DNA of 12,172 nucleotides from contig JAYZDB010000228.1 in the NCBI GenBank assembly GCA_036338025.1, positions 1 through 12,172 on the forward strand, given 5' to 3'. The translations under genes and the position numbers were made by a program. The stretch comes from JAYZDB01 sp036338025. Its GTDB lineage: Bacteria; Planctomycetota; UBA1135; UBA2386. The notes under the pieces are model-generated. The model made no database searches and was not told the origin of the DNA. It saw only the letters and a list, made by a program, of their open reading frames with translations. Shown piece by piece: positions 1 through 9,000 of this stretch. How positions within the stretch are numbered: position 1 is the stretch's first letter; each line of letters opens with the position of its first letter.

Positions 1-2
1 TC

Positions 3-149
3 CAGCGTGCGACGGTCTGGAACCTGAGTGCCGTGGATCTCGAGGCTCTGCGCAAGCACGAGAGCTTGTTCCTCGAGGTGATCGCCAGGGACAAGCAGGG
101 CGAGGAAGTCGCCCGCACCCTGCGCAAGAAGCGGATCGACCTGCGCTAG
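3..149 (+). CDS. C-terminal fragment of an unidentified protein
   Basis: An open frame runs in from the left window edge and stops at TAG 147-149, leaving 48 readable residues. The fragment is charged and looks helical, with the basic end RKKRIDLR. No domain can be recognised from this tail. It ends 63 bp before the ATG of the CHAT gene on the same strand, so co-transcription is possible but not shown. The frame has the strong G/C third-position bias of the neighbouring genes, which supports it being coding. Function unknown. Confidence 0.55.
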   Translation, partial: QRATVWNLSAVDLEALRKHESLFLEVIARDKQGEEVARTLRKKRIDLR

Positions 150-212
150 AGTCGGGCATGAAACCGGCCCCTGGGCTTTACAGCTAGATCTCCAACACCG
201 ATCGTCTGGTGC

Positions 213-2990
213 ATGGCCCTCGTGCGTACCTCCGCTGAACGATGTACCGGCGCTCTTTCGGCAGCTCTGTCGATGCTCCTGCCGGCCTTGTTCGCAGTGG
301 TTCTGCTCGGGGATTTCGTGCTGGCCCAGAGTCAGGCTGCACAAAAGTTCCGGGCTGAGCTCAACGCCGCCAAGAACGCCTACGTGCGTATCACCGGCAA
401 GCCCGACCAGCGCGTGTCGGATCGGGTTGCGGCGGTCGCGGCCTTGGATGCCTTGACCCGGGCCTCGGCACTCATCGAGCACTTGTCCAAGGAACGCGTT
501 GGCGTCGCGAAGTTCGGCGTCGAGGTCTGGCGCAGCATGGTGTACTGGCGCCTGGGCCGCGAACCCGATCTCAAGAAGGCAGTAGAGATCGGCTTGCAGG
601 CACGCCAGCGAGCCCACTCTGCGGGTTCTTACGGCGGGTTCTACCGCGCTCTCTTGTTGGTAGTGCTGTGGAACTCCATGGGCACCGACTTTCTGGACTT
701 GCTCGACGATCCACTCGGCGATGGTGGCTATCTGCGGGATGCAGGCGCTATGGGCGCGCGCCAGCAGCTTGAGACCAAGGAAGGTTGGCGCGAGATGGTG
801 TGGAGCTTGCGAATCCTCCTCGCCGATATCGACTTGACCGTGCGCCCGGATCAGGCGGTTGGTCAATTACGCGAGCTGGCTCTCGAGCTTTCGAATCTGC
901 GCGAACGGCTCGACCTGCGCGATGAGTGCAACAGCCGCCTGGCCTGGCACTTCGTAGAGATGCGGGAGTTTGAACGGGCGAAGATCTTCCTCGACAGTCT
1001 GCCACAAGAAGCTTCCAGGTATCCGCGGGCAGTGATCGCCTACAAGACCGAGGATTTTGAATACGCAGCCGCCGAGGCCCGTGAGCTTCGCAAGGGCGGA
1101 CGCCCGCGTGACTACCTGCTGTATGCCAATGCCATCGAACGGCAGGCTGCAGAGGCGGTGGACGAGGACCTGCGGCGAAAACTGTACATCCAGGCCAAAC
1201 AGGCCTACACCGAGACCATCAACATCTGCCGCACGACTCGTGGAGCGGACAAGACGGTCATGTTCAGCACCTACGGCGGACTCGGAGACAGTCACCTCGG
1301 TCTTGGTGAACTCGATGCTGCCGAGAAGATGTTCGAGCGCGCCCTGACGGGGCTGAAGGGCAACCCTTCCTGGGTTGCGCAGGCCGAGACCGGCGAGATC
1401 TGGAAGGAGCAGGGTCGGCTTGCTGAGCGCCGTGGTGATGCGGCGACCGCCCTGGCGAAATTTCTGGCGGCGCTCGATCAAGTCGAAGATGTGCGGGCCA
1501 AGATCCCCTTGGATCGATTGGGGATTGCCTGGCTCGAGAAGTCCCTGATGGAGGCGGTCGATGGGGTCCTTCGCCTGGCGGTGGCAGGCGAGGCGGCACC
1601 CTTGCAAGCTTTGGCGGCAGTTGATCGCATGAAGGCCCGCGGGCTGTTGGATTGGATGGGTGGTCGCCCGACGGCCAAGGACCTGAAGCAGTTCCGGGAT
1701 GCTCTGCGGGCCATGACCACCGCCGAGACGGTTGCGGATGTGCAGGCCAGCCGGATGCGCCTCGAGTCGCTAAGGGCAACGGTGCACGGCAAGCGTGAGG
1801 TCCGGCCCCTGGCATTGGCACAAGTGCGCGAGTTGCTTGCTGCGAACACATCGACGACCTTTCTGTCATTCTGGGTTGGAAAGAACCTGGAACAGCGGCG
1901 GGTGTACTTGATCGCGGCCCGCGGTGCGGATCACGTGTCCGTGTACGACCTGGGCGAGGGACACCAGGGGCACGCGCTATTTCGCAAGGCACGCAAGGCA
2001 GTGGCGCGTGGCGTTGGAGACCCCTGGCCTGATCTGGATGCGGCCAGTGAGTTCTTTTTGCCTGAGCCTGTGAGGGCCTTGTTGCCGGCTGGAGCGACAG
2101 TGGTGGTGTCCGTTGACTCGGAGATCGGAAGCCTGCCCGTCGAAGCCCTGCGCTTGGACGGCGAGCCGCTAGGTTCGAGCAGAGAGGTTTATCGGGCGCC
2201 GTCGCTGGCGGTGTTTGCTCGCTTGGCGGACCGTAGTGTCCGAAGCGGTCGAGCCATGATTGTCGACTCCGCGGAACCGTCGGAATCAGACACCAAGGTG
2301 CATGGTCTGACCGAACTGTCATTCTCCGCCGCGGAGGCCGAGCAGGTTGGCCGTTGGCATCGTGATGCGATCCGTTTGCATCGAGCCGATGCGACTCTCG
2401 CCAACCTCCGTGATCAGTTGGCCTCGAACGGCGACGTGCATCTGCTGCACATCAGCTGCCACGCGGTCAGCCATGCAGGGATCCCATCCGCCTCGCTGTT
2501 GATGCTCACTGACGGCCCGGTCGACATGGCGACCCTCGCGACCTTGGCCCTGGAGGACTCGCTGGTGGTGTTCAGTACCTGCATGTCGGCCGGCGGGGAG
2601 CGTGCCGGCGGCGAGGGAGTGAAGGGCTTGCTATGGGGACCGCTTAGCGCTGGTGCACGAGCGGTGGTGGCGTCGCATTGGCAGATGAACCAGCAGGCGA
2701 CCAAGGACTTGATGGGGCAGTTCCATCGACACCTTGCCAGTGGTGTGAACGAAGGCGAGGCGATGCGTCTTGCCCGCGCTTCCCTGGCAGCTGCAAAGAA
2801 CTACGCCCATCCGAGCTACTGGGCTGGTTTTGGCGTCTATGGGGTGCCGCATGAAGGGGTCGCCGCAGCGGCGCCAGCTCTAGGATGGGTCTTTGGCGCG
2901 GGATTGCTGCTCGGTGTCCTGGCGGTGTTCGCTGTCGCGCTCTGGATCAGCTTCACGCTCTCGACGCGGTCTCGGCGCGGACTAGCCTGA
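213..2990 (+). CDS. Secreted, membrane-anchored TPR-CHAT (caspase-like) protein
   Basis: This 925-residue protein has three parts. First, an N-terminal signal sequence: basic residues R5 and R10, a hydrophobic stretch at about 21-37, and a likely cleavage near LAQS at about 39. Second, a long helical region with TPR-like repeats, clearest at about 350-435 (GGLGDSHLGLGELDAAEKMF, then a second helix pair). Third, a CHAT domain at about 560-880. The CHAT catalytic pair is visible as His750 (in ISCHA) and Cys790 (in FSTCMSAGG), the positions used by caspase-like CHAT peptidases. The family-typical end also follows (GARAVVASHW, then HPSYWAGFGVYG). A hydrophobic helix at about 890-912 is followed by a short tail with three arginines, so by the positive-inside rule the CHAT domain should lie outside the cytoplasm. 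The substrate is unknown. The ATG at 213 is chosen because it gives the signal sequence a basic n-region; an internal ATG at 273 is possible. No Shine-Dalgarno is visible. The gene converges on the FG-GAP gene with a 2 bp gap. Confidence 0.9.
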   Translation: MALVRTSAERCTGALSAALSMLLPALFAVVLLGDFVLAQSQAAQKFRAELNAAKNAYVRITGKPDQRVSDRVAAVAALDALTRASALIEHLSKERVGVAKFGVEVWRSMVYWRLGREPDLKKAVEIGLQARQRAHSAGSYGGFYRALLLVVLWNSMGTDFLDLLDDPLGDGGYLRDAGAMGARQQLETKEGWREMVWSLRILLADIDLTVRPDQAVGQLRELALELSNLRERLDLRDECNSRLAWHFVEMREFERAKIFLDSLPQEASRYPRAVIAYKTEDFEYAAAEARELRKGGRPRDYLLYANAIERQAAEAVDEDLRRKLYIQAKQAYTETINICRTTRGADKTVMFSTYGGLGDSHLGLGELDAAEKMFERALTGLKGNPSWVAQAETGEIWKEQGRLAERRGDAATALAKFLAALDQVEDVRAKIPLDRLGIAWLEKSLMEAVDGVLRLAVAGEAAPLQALAAVDRMKARGLLDWMGGRPTAKDLKQFRDALRAMTTAETVADVQASRMRLESLRATVHGKREVRPLALAQVRELLAANTSTTFLSFWVGKNLEQRRVYLIAARGADHVSVYDLGEGHQGHALFRKARKAVARGVGDPWPDLDAASEFFLPEPVRALLPAGATVVVSVDSEIGSLPVEALRLDGEPLGSSREVYRAPSLAVFARLADRSVRSGRAMIVDSAEPSESDTKVHGLTELSFSAAEAEQVGRWHRDAIRLHRADATLANLRDQLASNGDVHLLHISCHAVSHAGIPSASLLMLTDGPVDMATLATLALEDSLVVFSTCMSAGGERAGGEGVKGLLWGPLSAGARAVVASHWQMNQQATKDLMGQFHRHLASGVNEGEAMRLARASLAAAKNYAHPSYWAGFGVYGVPHEGVAAAAPALGWVFGAGLLLGVLAVFAVALWISFTLSTRSRRGLA

Positions 2991-2992
2991 GC

Positions 2993-4786
2993 CTATTCCC
3001 AGGGCAGCAACTCGATGTCGCCCTTCAGGCTCGGTGGCTTGGCGGTCAGTACCCACTTGCCGCCAAGGGTGGAACCAGCCTTCTTCGGTGGCGGTGGTTT
3101 GCCTGGCGCGGACTCGTAGCGCTTGCTTCCATCGACTCCGTGTGCGGTCAAGAACATGCGACGGCCGGTGCGGATGGTCTCCCACATGTTGGGTGGATAG
3201 ACGTACGAATCGCCGTTGTTGATGTGGCGGTGTAACTTGAATTCGGCGACCTGTTGGGCGAACGAAAGGTCGTCCCAGTGGTAGGCCGTGAACGATGCCT
3301 GGTTGGTGAACGGGTTGATCGCGGGCATCAGCCGACCCCAGTACAGGTAATCCGGATCGTTCGGGTCGGAGGTCGGGTCTTCTACGTAGCAGCCGACTTC
3401 GACGAACAGGACTCCGTCATCGACCAGGGCCTGGGGGACGGTGACGGTAACGGTGTGGCTATCGCCCTCGCCGCCTGGGGCGGCACCGTTGTCGACACTG
3501 TCGAGGGCGATGGGTTTGAAGGTCACCGCTGGGTTGCGAAGTGTCATCCAGTGGCTCCCATTCGGAGTTTGGATCACGAGATCTGAATCGTGGTCGTTGT
3601 CGACGTCCGCGACGATCACGCTGATGCCTTCGACTCCCGCACCGGTCAGGCTCGCGGGCGCGGTCTCGACATAGGGCTGGGTCATGCCGTAGGCGCCGGG
3701 GTTATCCGGGTGGATGACGTAGTTGCGGCCGTCCTTGGGCAGACCGATCAGCAGCGTCGTGTTGGTGACGTCCGCCTTGATGATGCGGCAGGTGTGGAGA
3801 TTGCCGACCTGGGACGGGTTGAGGTAGACCCGGTACTCGAAACCCGGAGGGATCGACGGGTGGCCCTGGTGGTGGCGGATGACGAAGATACCTGGATCGA
3901 ATACCACCGCGATGTCGTCCAGACCGTTGCGGTCCATGTCGCCGATCTGGATGTCCTGGATCGTGTAACTTCCGGTCGGCCAGACGCCGCTGACCAGGAA
4001 AACACCGTTGGTCTGCCGGAAGGCCACCAGGCCGAAGCCAGCAACGCTGGCGACGAAGTCTGTCTTGTTATCGCCGTCGAGATCCAGCAGACGCAGTTTC
4101 TCAAGGCGGACGCCGAGCGTGATCGAGATGCGATTCTCGACCCACAGGAAGTTGTACTTCTGGGTGCCCATCTCGAGCAGGGTGACCTCGGTGATCGGGC
4201 CGGACCCGGCCGGCGTGATCACGTCACGCAGGATCGCGATGTCATCATGCCCGTCGCCGGTGTGGTCGGCTGTCGCGATTTCACGGGCGCCGAGCCCCGT
4301 CACCCAACCGGAGTCGCATCCTCCGAGGTAGCCGTCGCGCGGGTCGCCCTGCGGTAGCCGCGGGGTCCAGTGCAGGAGAGCCGGCTGGTCGCGGTCCGGA
4401 TCGACGGCGATGATCTGATCCACCGCGGAGGTGCTGGTCCGGTAGGTCGCAGCTGCCCGGAACGGCGTGCTGCTCATGGTCGCTTTCTTGTGGAACCGAC
4501 CTGGTTCGGCGGTGTTCGTGAACTGCACCCCGATCTCGGCACCACTCGCTCCGTAGCCGAGGAACCAGAGATCGATGTTGCCGTCGCCATCGAAGTCAGC
4601 ACGGTCCGCCGCCATCGGGCCGACGCGCAGCGAGTTGCTGTTGGCACCCGAGAAGGGCACAAATTCGTAAAACTCAAGTGCCGACGGGTAGCGTGGCGGC
4701 AGGTCGCGGGTGCCCCCGCCGCGTTGGGCTTGTATCAAGCTCGTAAAGACGAGCACAGCACAGGCAGTGATGGGTGCGTGGTTCAT
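2993..4786 (-). CDS. Exported FG-GAP/VCBS repeat protein
   Basis: This 597-residue protein has a signal peptide (hydrophobic residues about 6-18, probable cleavage after IQA at 20). Several calcium-binding-like Asp-rich loops follow, typical of FG-GAP/VCBS beta-propeller repeats: D64FDGDGNID72, a degenerate one near D129, D174-D182 (ADHTGDGHDD), D235LDGDNKTD243, D283MDRNGLDD291 and D394VDNDHDSD402. The last roughly 170 residues carry no propeller motif. They include a proline/lysine stretch (GKPPPPKK) and a Tyr/Trp-rich part, and I do not recognise them as a domain. Proteins of this kind are usually extracellular or surface-attached and take part in binding rather than catalysis; the ligand is unknown. 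The ATG at 4786 gives the signal peptide directly. No Shine-Dalgarno precedes it. The leader upstream may be long and structured, because a minus-strand terminator-like hairpin lies about 120-165 bases before the start. Confidence 0.88.
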   Translation of the reverse strand: MNHAPITACAVLVFTSLIQAQRGGGTRDLPPRYPSALEFYEFVPFSGANSNSLRVGPMAADRADFDGDGNIDLWFLGYGASGAEIGVQFTNTAEPGRFHKKATMSSTPFRAAATYRTSTSAVDQIIAVDPDRDQPALLHWTPRLPQGDPRDGYLGGCDSGWVTGLGAREIATADHTGDGHDDIAILRDVITPAGSGPITEVTLLEMGTQKYNFLWVENRISITLGVRLEKLRLLDLDGDNKTDFVASVAGFGLVAFRQTNGVFLVSGVWPTGSYTIQDIQIGDMDRNGLDDIAVVFDPGIFVIRHHQGHPSIPPGFEYRVYLNPSQVGNLHTCRIIKADVTNTTLLIGLPKDGRNYVIHPDNPGAYGMTQPYVETAPASLTGAGVEGISVIVADVDNDHDSDLVIQTPNGSHWMTLRNPAVTFKPIALDSVDNGAAPGGEGDSHTVTVTVPQALVDDGVLFVEVGCYVEDPTSDPNDPDYLYWGRLMPAINPFTNQASFTAYHWDDLSFAQQVAEFKLHRHINNGDSYVYPPNMWETIRTGRRMFLTAHGVDGSKRYESAPGKPPPPKKAGSTLGGKWVLTAKPPSLKGDIELLPWE

Positions 4787-4864
4787 GGGGGACCGGGGCC
4801 CGAGAGAGTACCCGAAACTCCGCTAAATAGGGAGTGCCCTCATGACGCCAAGCGGACGGTATTA

Positions 4865-4905
4865 TTGGACCGATTTCCCCATTTTCCTGCCCAATTACGG
4901 TCCAA
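4865..4905. repeat. 8-bp perfect inverted repeat, 25-bp spacer
   Basis: TTGGACCG at 4865-4872 and CGGTCCAA at 4898-4905 are exact inverted copies separated by 25 bases of AT-richer sequence. The right arm touches the A-run that forms the T tract of the minus-strand terminator-like hairpin. It could be a second RNA helix in the FG-GAP leader, competing for the GGACC segment inside the first hairpin, or a regulator binding site. Chance occurrence cannot be excluded. Confidence 0.4.
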
Positions 4906-4952
4906 AAAAAGACCAGAAGCCGGGCCCCCTGCCTGATGGTCCGACTTCTGGC
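4904..4952 (-). terminator. Minus-strand terminator-like hairpin with T7 tract (possible attenuator)
   Basis: Read on the minus strand, GCCAGAAGTCGG (4952-4941) can pair over 12 positions with CCGGCTTCTGGT (4923-4912). The loop is 17 bases. After one C come seven T (4910-4904). Two of the twelve pairs are G-U in the minus-strand RNA; in the plus-strand RNA the same positions would be A/C mismatches, so the structure favours minus-strand transcription. This is the layout of a Rho-independent terminator, although the loop is longer than usual. It lies upstream of the FG-GAP start, where no minus-strand gene precedes it. It could be a leader attenuator, the end of a small RNA or a guard against antisense transcription. 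Confidence 0.55.
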
Positions 4953-5207
4953 TTGCCGGGCAGACCATCTGCTCGACATGTCTTGCTCACGGAACTAACC
5001 GCGAGCACTCCCTTGGTGTCAGGACCCGGTCAAAACGCCGTGGGAATCTCGATGAAAATTCGATACGGATGGATCTCCCGCTTGGGAAGTGAGTTACCGA
5101 AGCCTCCGATTTTCCTGGGCGGCCTGACGGCTCGTGTTGCGGCGTGGGAATAAGGCGGGATGCACTACCTCCGCATCGGACCCGCCACTAGCGTGTGCCG
5201 CTGAGCC

Positions 5208-5903
5208 GTGTCACCAGCAGACGAAGTTCCCGAGAAGAACCTGACCTCCTTCCACGTCCGGGGGGCCATCACGGGCGATCCTGACAGCCTGGAATGGGTC
5301 GTCGCGCACTTTGATCCCTTGGTCGAGGCGCAGATCCGCATGCGGGTGAAGGGCAAGATCGCGAACTCCGGGGACGTTCAGGACATCCTGTCCGAAGTCT
5401 GGCTGGTCGCGCTGGGCAAGATGGCCGGGCTCGATCCGCGGGACGGCCGCTACACCCCGGTGCTGATGCGGTTCCTCGCAACGACGGCGGAGAGAAAGAG
5501 CATGGAATACGTGAGGAGCCAGGCCCGCCGCCGCGCCGTCGGGGGCCAACGCGCGCCCGTCGGGGACGACTCCGGGCCACCGGACGTGGATCGCTTGCCC
5601 CGTCACACCCACGGGGTGGTCACCAAGATCCACCACAACGAAGTGCGGAGCATCCTCGGGCGCTGCCTCGATCGACTCCCCGAGACCCAGCGCGAGGTCC
5701 TGGTCTTGCGCCTGCTCGAACAGCGCGCCAACAGCGAGATCGCTGGACTCCTCCAGACCCGACCGAACACCATCGCAGTGCGCTATCGCCGAGCGCTGGC
5801 GGAACTTGCCCGTATCCTGCCGCCCGCGATCTTCGAAGGTCTCCGCGGCATCCGAGATGCCTGCAAGGCCACCAAACGGCCAGGCGGGGGCGGCGAGATC
5901 TGA
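5208..5903 (+). CDS. ECF-like RNA polymerase sigma factor (sigma-70 family)
   Basis: This 231-residue protein has the two-domain layout of ECF sigma factors. Region 2 is at about 25-105, with DVQD at 56-59 and the helix ILSEVWLVAL in the place of the region 2.2 DAED-containing helix, then a basic segment (ERKSMEYVRSQARRR). After a Gly/Pro-rich linker at about 108-135, region 4 is at about 146-203 (LPETQREVLVLRL, then a helix-turn-helix ending NTIAVRYRRALAEL). It should direct RNA polymerase to a set of promoters; the regulon is unknown. No anti-sigma gene is next to it. A Ser/Thr kinase gene follows 130 bp downstream on the same strand, an arrangement known for planctomycete sigma factors and for the kinase-controlled EcfP/PknT pair of Vibrio. 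The GTG at 5208 is the first possible start after an in-frame TGA at 5202-5204. No Shine-Dalgarno is visible. Confidence 0.9.
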   Translation: MSPADEVPEKNLTSFHVRGAITGDPDSLEWVVAHFDPLVEAQIRMRVKGKIANSGDVQDILSEVWLVALGKMAGLDPRDGRYTPVLMRFLATTAERKSMEYVRSQARRRAVGGQRAPVGDDSGPPDVDRLPRHTHGVVTKIHHNEVRSILGRCLDRLPETQREVLVLRLLEQRANSEIAGLLQTRPNTIAVRYRRALAELARILPPAIFEGLRGIRDACKATKRPGGGGEI

Positions 5904-6033
5904 TCGTCTGGACCACGGTCACCCAATGAACTAGCCTTGCGCCGTGAGCGACGCCCATGCCGATCCGGCCGGTCATGGGCAAGATGCTTCCCGCCGCCAT
6001 CGCCACGGCCCGCAACAACAAGCACGAGTCCGC

Positions 6034-9000
6034 ATGGTCGATTCCCCGTCTCCCCCGCCGCCAAACGACTCCGCCGCTTCCAGTTTTGCGTGGTTTGCCG
6101 CGCGTCGCGAGGCCGGTGAGGAGATCGACTTCGATGTCTGGATCAGGGAGCACCCCGAGCATCAAGAGGAACTGCGCGTATTGCACGCAGACTGGCAGCA
6201 ACCGGCGACCTTGACGCTCGAGCGCAGCTTCTTCCACCGCGAGGCGGACCTGGAGTCCGGCGAGGTTTCTACCGGTCCGCTCAGTCCCGGCAAACGCATC
6301 GGCGAGTTTCAGTTAGTCAAGCAACTCGGCCGTGGCGGCATGGGCGAAGTCTGGGAGGCAGAACAGAGTTCGCTGTCACGTCGCGTCGCCCTCAAGCTCC
6401 TTCTGCCGGGCCGTGGCGGTGATCGGGCGATCGAGTTCTTCGAGCGCGAGGCTCGCGCCGGCGGCCGCCTCAGCCATCCCGGCATCGTCGCGATTCATGC
6501 CAGCGGCGAGGACGAAGGCCTGCGATGGATCGCCATGGAACTGGTCGAGGGCGGTTGCACCCTGGCGCACTTTCTCGAAGACATGCGCAAGCTGGACGAA
6601 CTTCCCGACAGCTACTACCCGCAGGTCGCCGGCTTCGTCGCTGAGATCGCTGACGCGGTTGCCGTAGCCCACGAAGCCGGGGTGATCCACCGCGACCTCA
6701 AGCCGCTCAACGTGCTGGTTGGCGAGAATGATGCACCGAAGGTTGGAGACTTCGGCCTGGCGCGGGTGGTCGACGAACTCAGCCTGTCGATGACCGGCGA
6801 TTTTGCCGGCACCTATTTCTACATGAGTCCCGAGCAGGTGATGGCCCGGCGGATGGGCATCGACTACCGCTCGGACATCTTCTCGCTCGGTGTGATGGTG
6901 TACGAGTTGTTGACCCTGGCACGTCCGTTCCAGGGTGACACGACCCATCAGATCGCCGAGCAGATCGTGATGCACGATCCACCGGACCCGCGGAAGATCC
7001 GCTCGCGGGTACCGACCGAGCTGGCGGTGATCTGCGGCAAGGCGATGGAGAAGAAGCCGGGGGATCGCTACGCCAGCATGGCGGAGTTGGCGGCGGACCT
7101 GCGCCGGCATCTGAACGATGAACCGATTCTGGCGAAGCCACCGACGGCGGTACAGCGGGCGGTGAAATGGCTGCGCCGCAACCCGGCCAAGAGCGCAACG
7201 GCTGCGATCGCGGCAGCCGCGCTGGTAGCGATCTCGCTGCTGTGGTTACGGGCCGAGGAGGCGACCCAGACGGCCCGGGATGCTACGCAGGCTGCCGTGC
7301 GGGCCAAGGTCGCGACCGAAGAGCAGCGGGACAAGGCGCAGACTGCGGAGACGAAGGCCAAGGTCGCCCTGGTGCAAGTCGAAGAAGAAAAGCAGGCCAC
7401 CGCCGTGGCGCTGGCAACCGCCAAGACCGAGCGCGCGGCTGCGCTGGCGGCGAAAGAAGACGCTGCCAGGCAAAAGGTCCAGGCCGAACAGCGCGCCGAG
7501 GAGTTGCAGCAGGTCTCGAATTTCCAGGCTGGTCAGCTCGCTGGTGTCGACGCGGCAGCGATGGGCCTGACGATCCGCGCGATGGTGCTGGAGCGTGCTG
7601 GGGCTACGGGACAGCGGGAGGCGCTCGAGAAGTTGCTGGCTGGCGCCGACTTCACCGGCCTGGCGCTGGGTGTGTTGGAAAAGGAGGTGTTCGAGGGCGC
7701 CCTGGAGGAGCTCGATGCTCTCGGGAACCGGCCACTTGTGCAGGCGCAGATGCTGCAGGTCGTAGCGACCACACTGCAAGAACTGGGACTCCTGGAGCGT
7801 GCCCTCAAGCCACAGAAACAAGCGCTCAAGATCCGCAGGCGTGAACTCGACGATGAGCACCCCGACACCCTGTCCTCGATCAACAACCTGGGCCGCTTGC
7901 TCCTGGACCTTGGCAAGCACGCCGAGGCAGACCCGCTGTTGCGCGATGCGTTGCGGGTTCGCCGCCGCGTGCTCGGCGAGCAGCACCGGGATACCCTGAT
8001 CTCGATCGGCAACGTGGGTAGCCTGCTCCTGGCCCAGGGCAAGCTCACCGAGGCTGAAGTGTTCTTTCGCGAGCGGTTGGAAGGGTGCCGGCGCACGCGC
8101 GGTGATGATCACCCGGATACCCTGACCTCGATTGGCACCCTGGGTTCCCTGCTCGGCATGCAAGGCAAGCTGGACGATGCCGAGTTGCTGGTTCGCGAGG
8201 CGGTGGAGGGAAAACGCCGCAAGCTCGGCGACGACCACAAAAACACCCTGATCTCGATCGGTAACCTGGGTGGCCTGCTGTCCAACCGGGGCAAGCTCAA
8301 AGATGCCGAGCCGCTGTTGCGCGAGGCGCTGGCAGGGTTCCGCCGCCAACTCGGCGACCAGCATCCGTCCACCCTGACTGCGATGGGCAACCTGGGCAAC
8401 CTGCTCCAGCGGCAGGGCAAGTTTACCGAATCCGCAGCGTTCCTCGGCGAGCAGTTGGGCGGACGACGGCGGGTGCTGGGCGACGAGCATCCCGCTACTT
8501 TGAAGTCCTTGACCAGCCTGGGAAGACTACGGTTTTACCAGGGCAAACTCGAGGAGGCCGAGCTGCTGTTCCGCGAGACGCTGGAAGTGTCGCGCCGCAA
8601 GCTTGGCGACGAGCATGCGTCCACCTTGCGTGTGATCGCCGCCCTCGGCTCGGTGCTCATGGCGCGCGGCAAGCACATCGAGGCCACAGGGTTCTTTCGC
8701 GAGCAGTTGGATTGGCGGCGGCGCACGCGCGGCGCTGAGCATCAGTCCACCCTGGACGCGATGGGCGATGTGGGCTACCTGTTGACCCGCGTGGGCAAAC
8801 TCGAGGAGGCCGAGCCGCTGTTGCGTGGAGCGCTGGAAGCCTTGCGACGCAAGCTCGGCGACGAGCATCTGTTGACCCTGCGGGCGATCAACAACCTGGG
8901 CAGTCTGTTTTGGATGCAGCGCAAGTTCAGCGAGGCCGAGCCGCTCCTGCGCGAGGCGCTGAAAGGCAGACGCCGCAAGCTTGGCGATGACCACATAGAT

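Larger units (their letters stand above)
4787..5207. other. Divergent intergenic region between FG-GAP and sigma genes
   Basis: This 421-bp gap must hold the promoters of both the minus-strand FG-GAP gene and the plus-strand sigma gene. Positions 4860-4910 are clearly more AT-rich than the rest of the window. Two inverted repeats sit together at 4865-4969 and are listed separately. On the minus strand, weak -35/-10-like matches exist (TTGGCG, 16 bases, TATTTA, just before the FG-GAP start), but none is convincing. On the plus strand, GGAACT at 4991-4996 resembles an ECF -35 element, but the GTC at 5018-5020 is too far away for a standard spacing. I therefore call no promoter. I see no tRNA, rRNA or convincing small gene. 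Confidence 0.6.

Noticed and set aside
1264..2322. 352-codon minus-strand open frame inside the CHAT gene
   Set aside because: It is very rich in Pro, Arg and Ser with no domain, and lies opposite a clear protein family gene. It is an antisense shadow of GC-biased codons.
3590..4357. 255-codon plus-strand open frame opposite the FG-GAP gene
   Set aside because: Val/Asp-rich composition is what the antisense of Asp-rich loops gives; the minus-strand frame has a signal peptide and family repeats.
4674..4979. 101-codon minus-strand open frame across the FG-GAP start
   Set aside because: It overlaps the FG-GAP signal peptide in another frame and spans the terminator-like hairpin; no family features.
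4991..5020. ECF-type promoter (GGAACT then GTC) before the sigma gene
   Set aside because: The spacing is about 21 bases, longer than the usual ECF spacing of about 16, so autoregulation cannot be supported.
4842..5153. 103-codon plus-strand open frame in the divergent intergenic region
   Set aside because: It runs through both inverted repeats and the A-run, with no recognisable domain, no Shine-Dalgarno and no composition like the real genes. A small gene cannot be fully excluded.
213..5903. Reading the CHAT, FG-GAP and sigma genes as an anti-phage defence system
   Set aside because: No nuclease, gasdermin, CRISPR or nucleotide-signalling partner is visible, and CHAT and FG-GAP proteins both appear exported.
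7246..8490. 414-codon minus-strand open frame opposite the kinase C-terminal region
   Set aside because: It shows a repeating pattern only because it mirrors the 126-bp TPR repeats; no independent start signal or domain.
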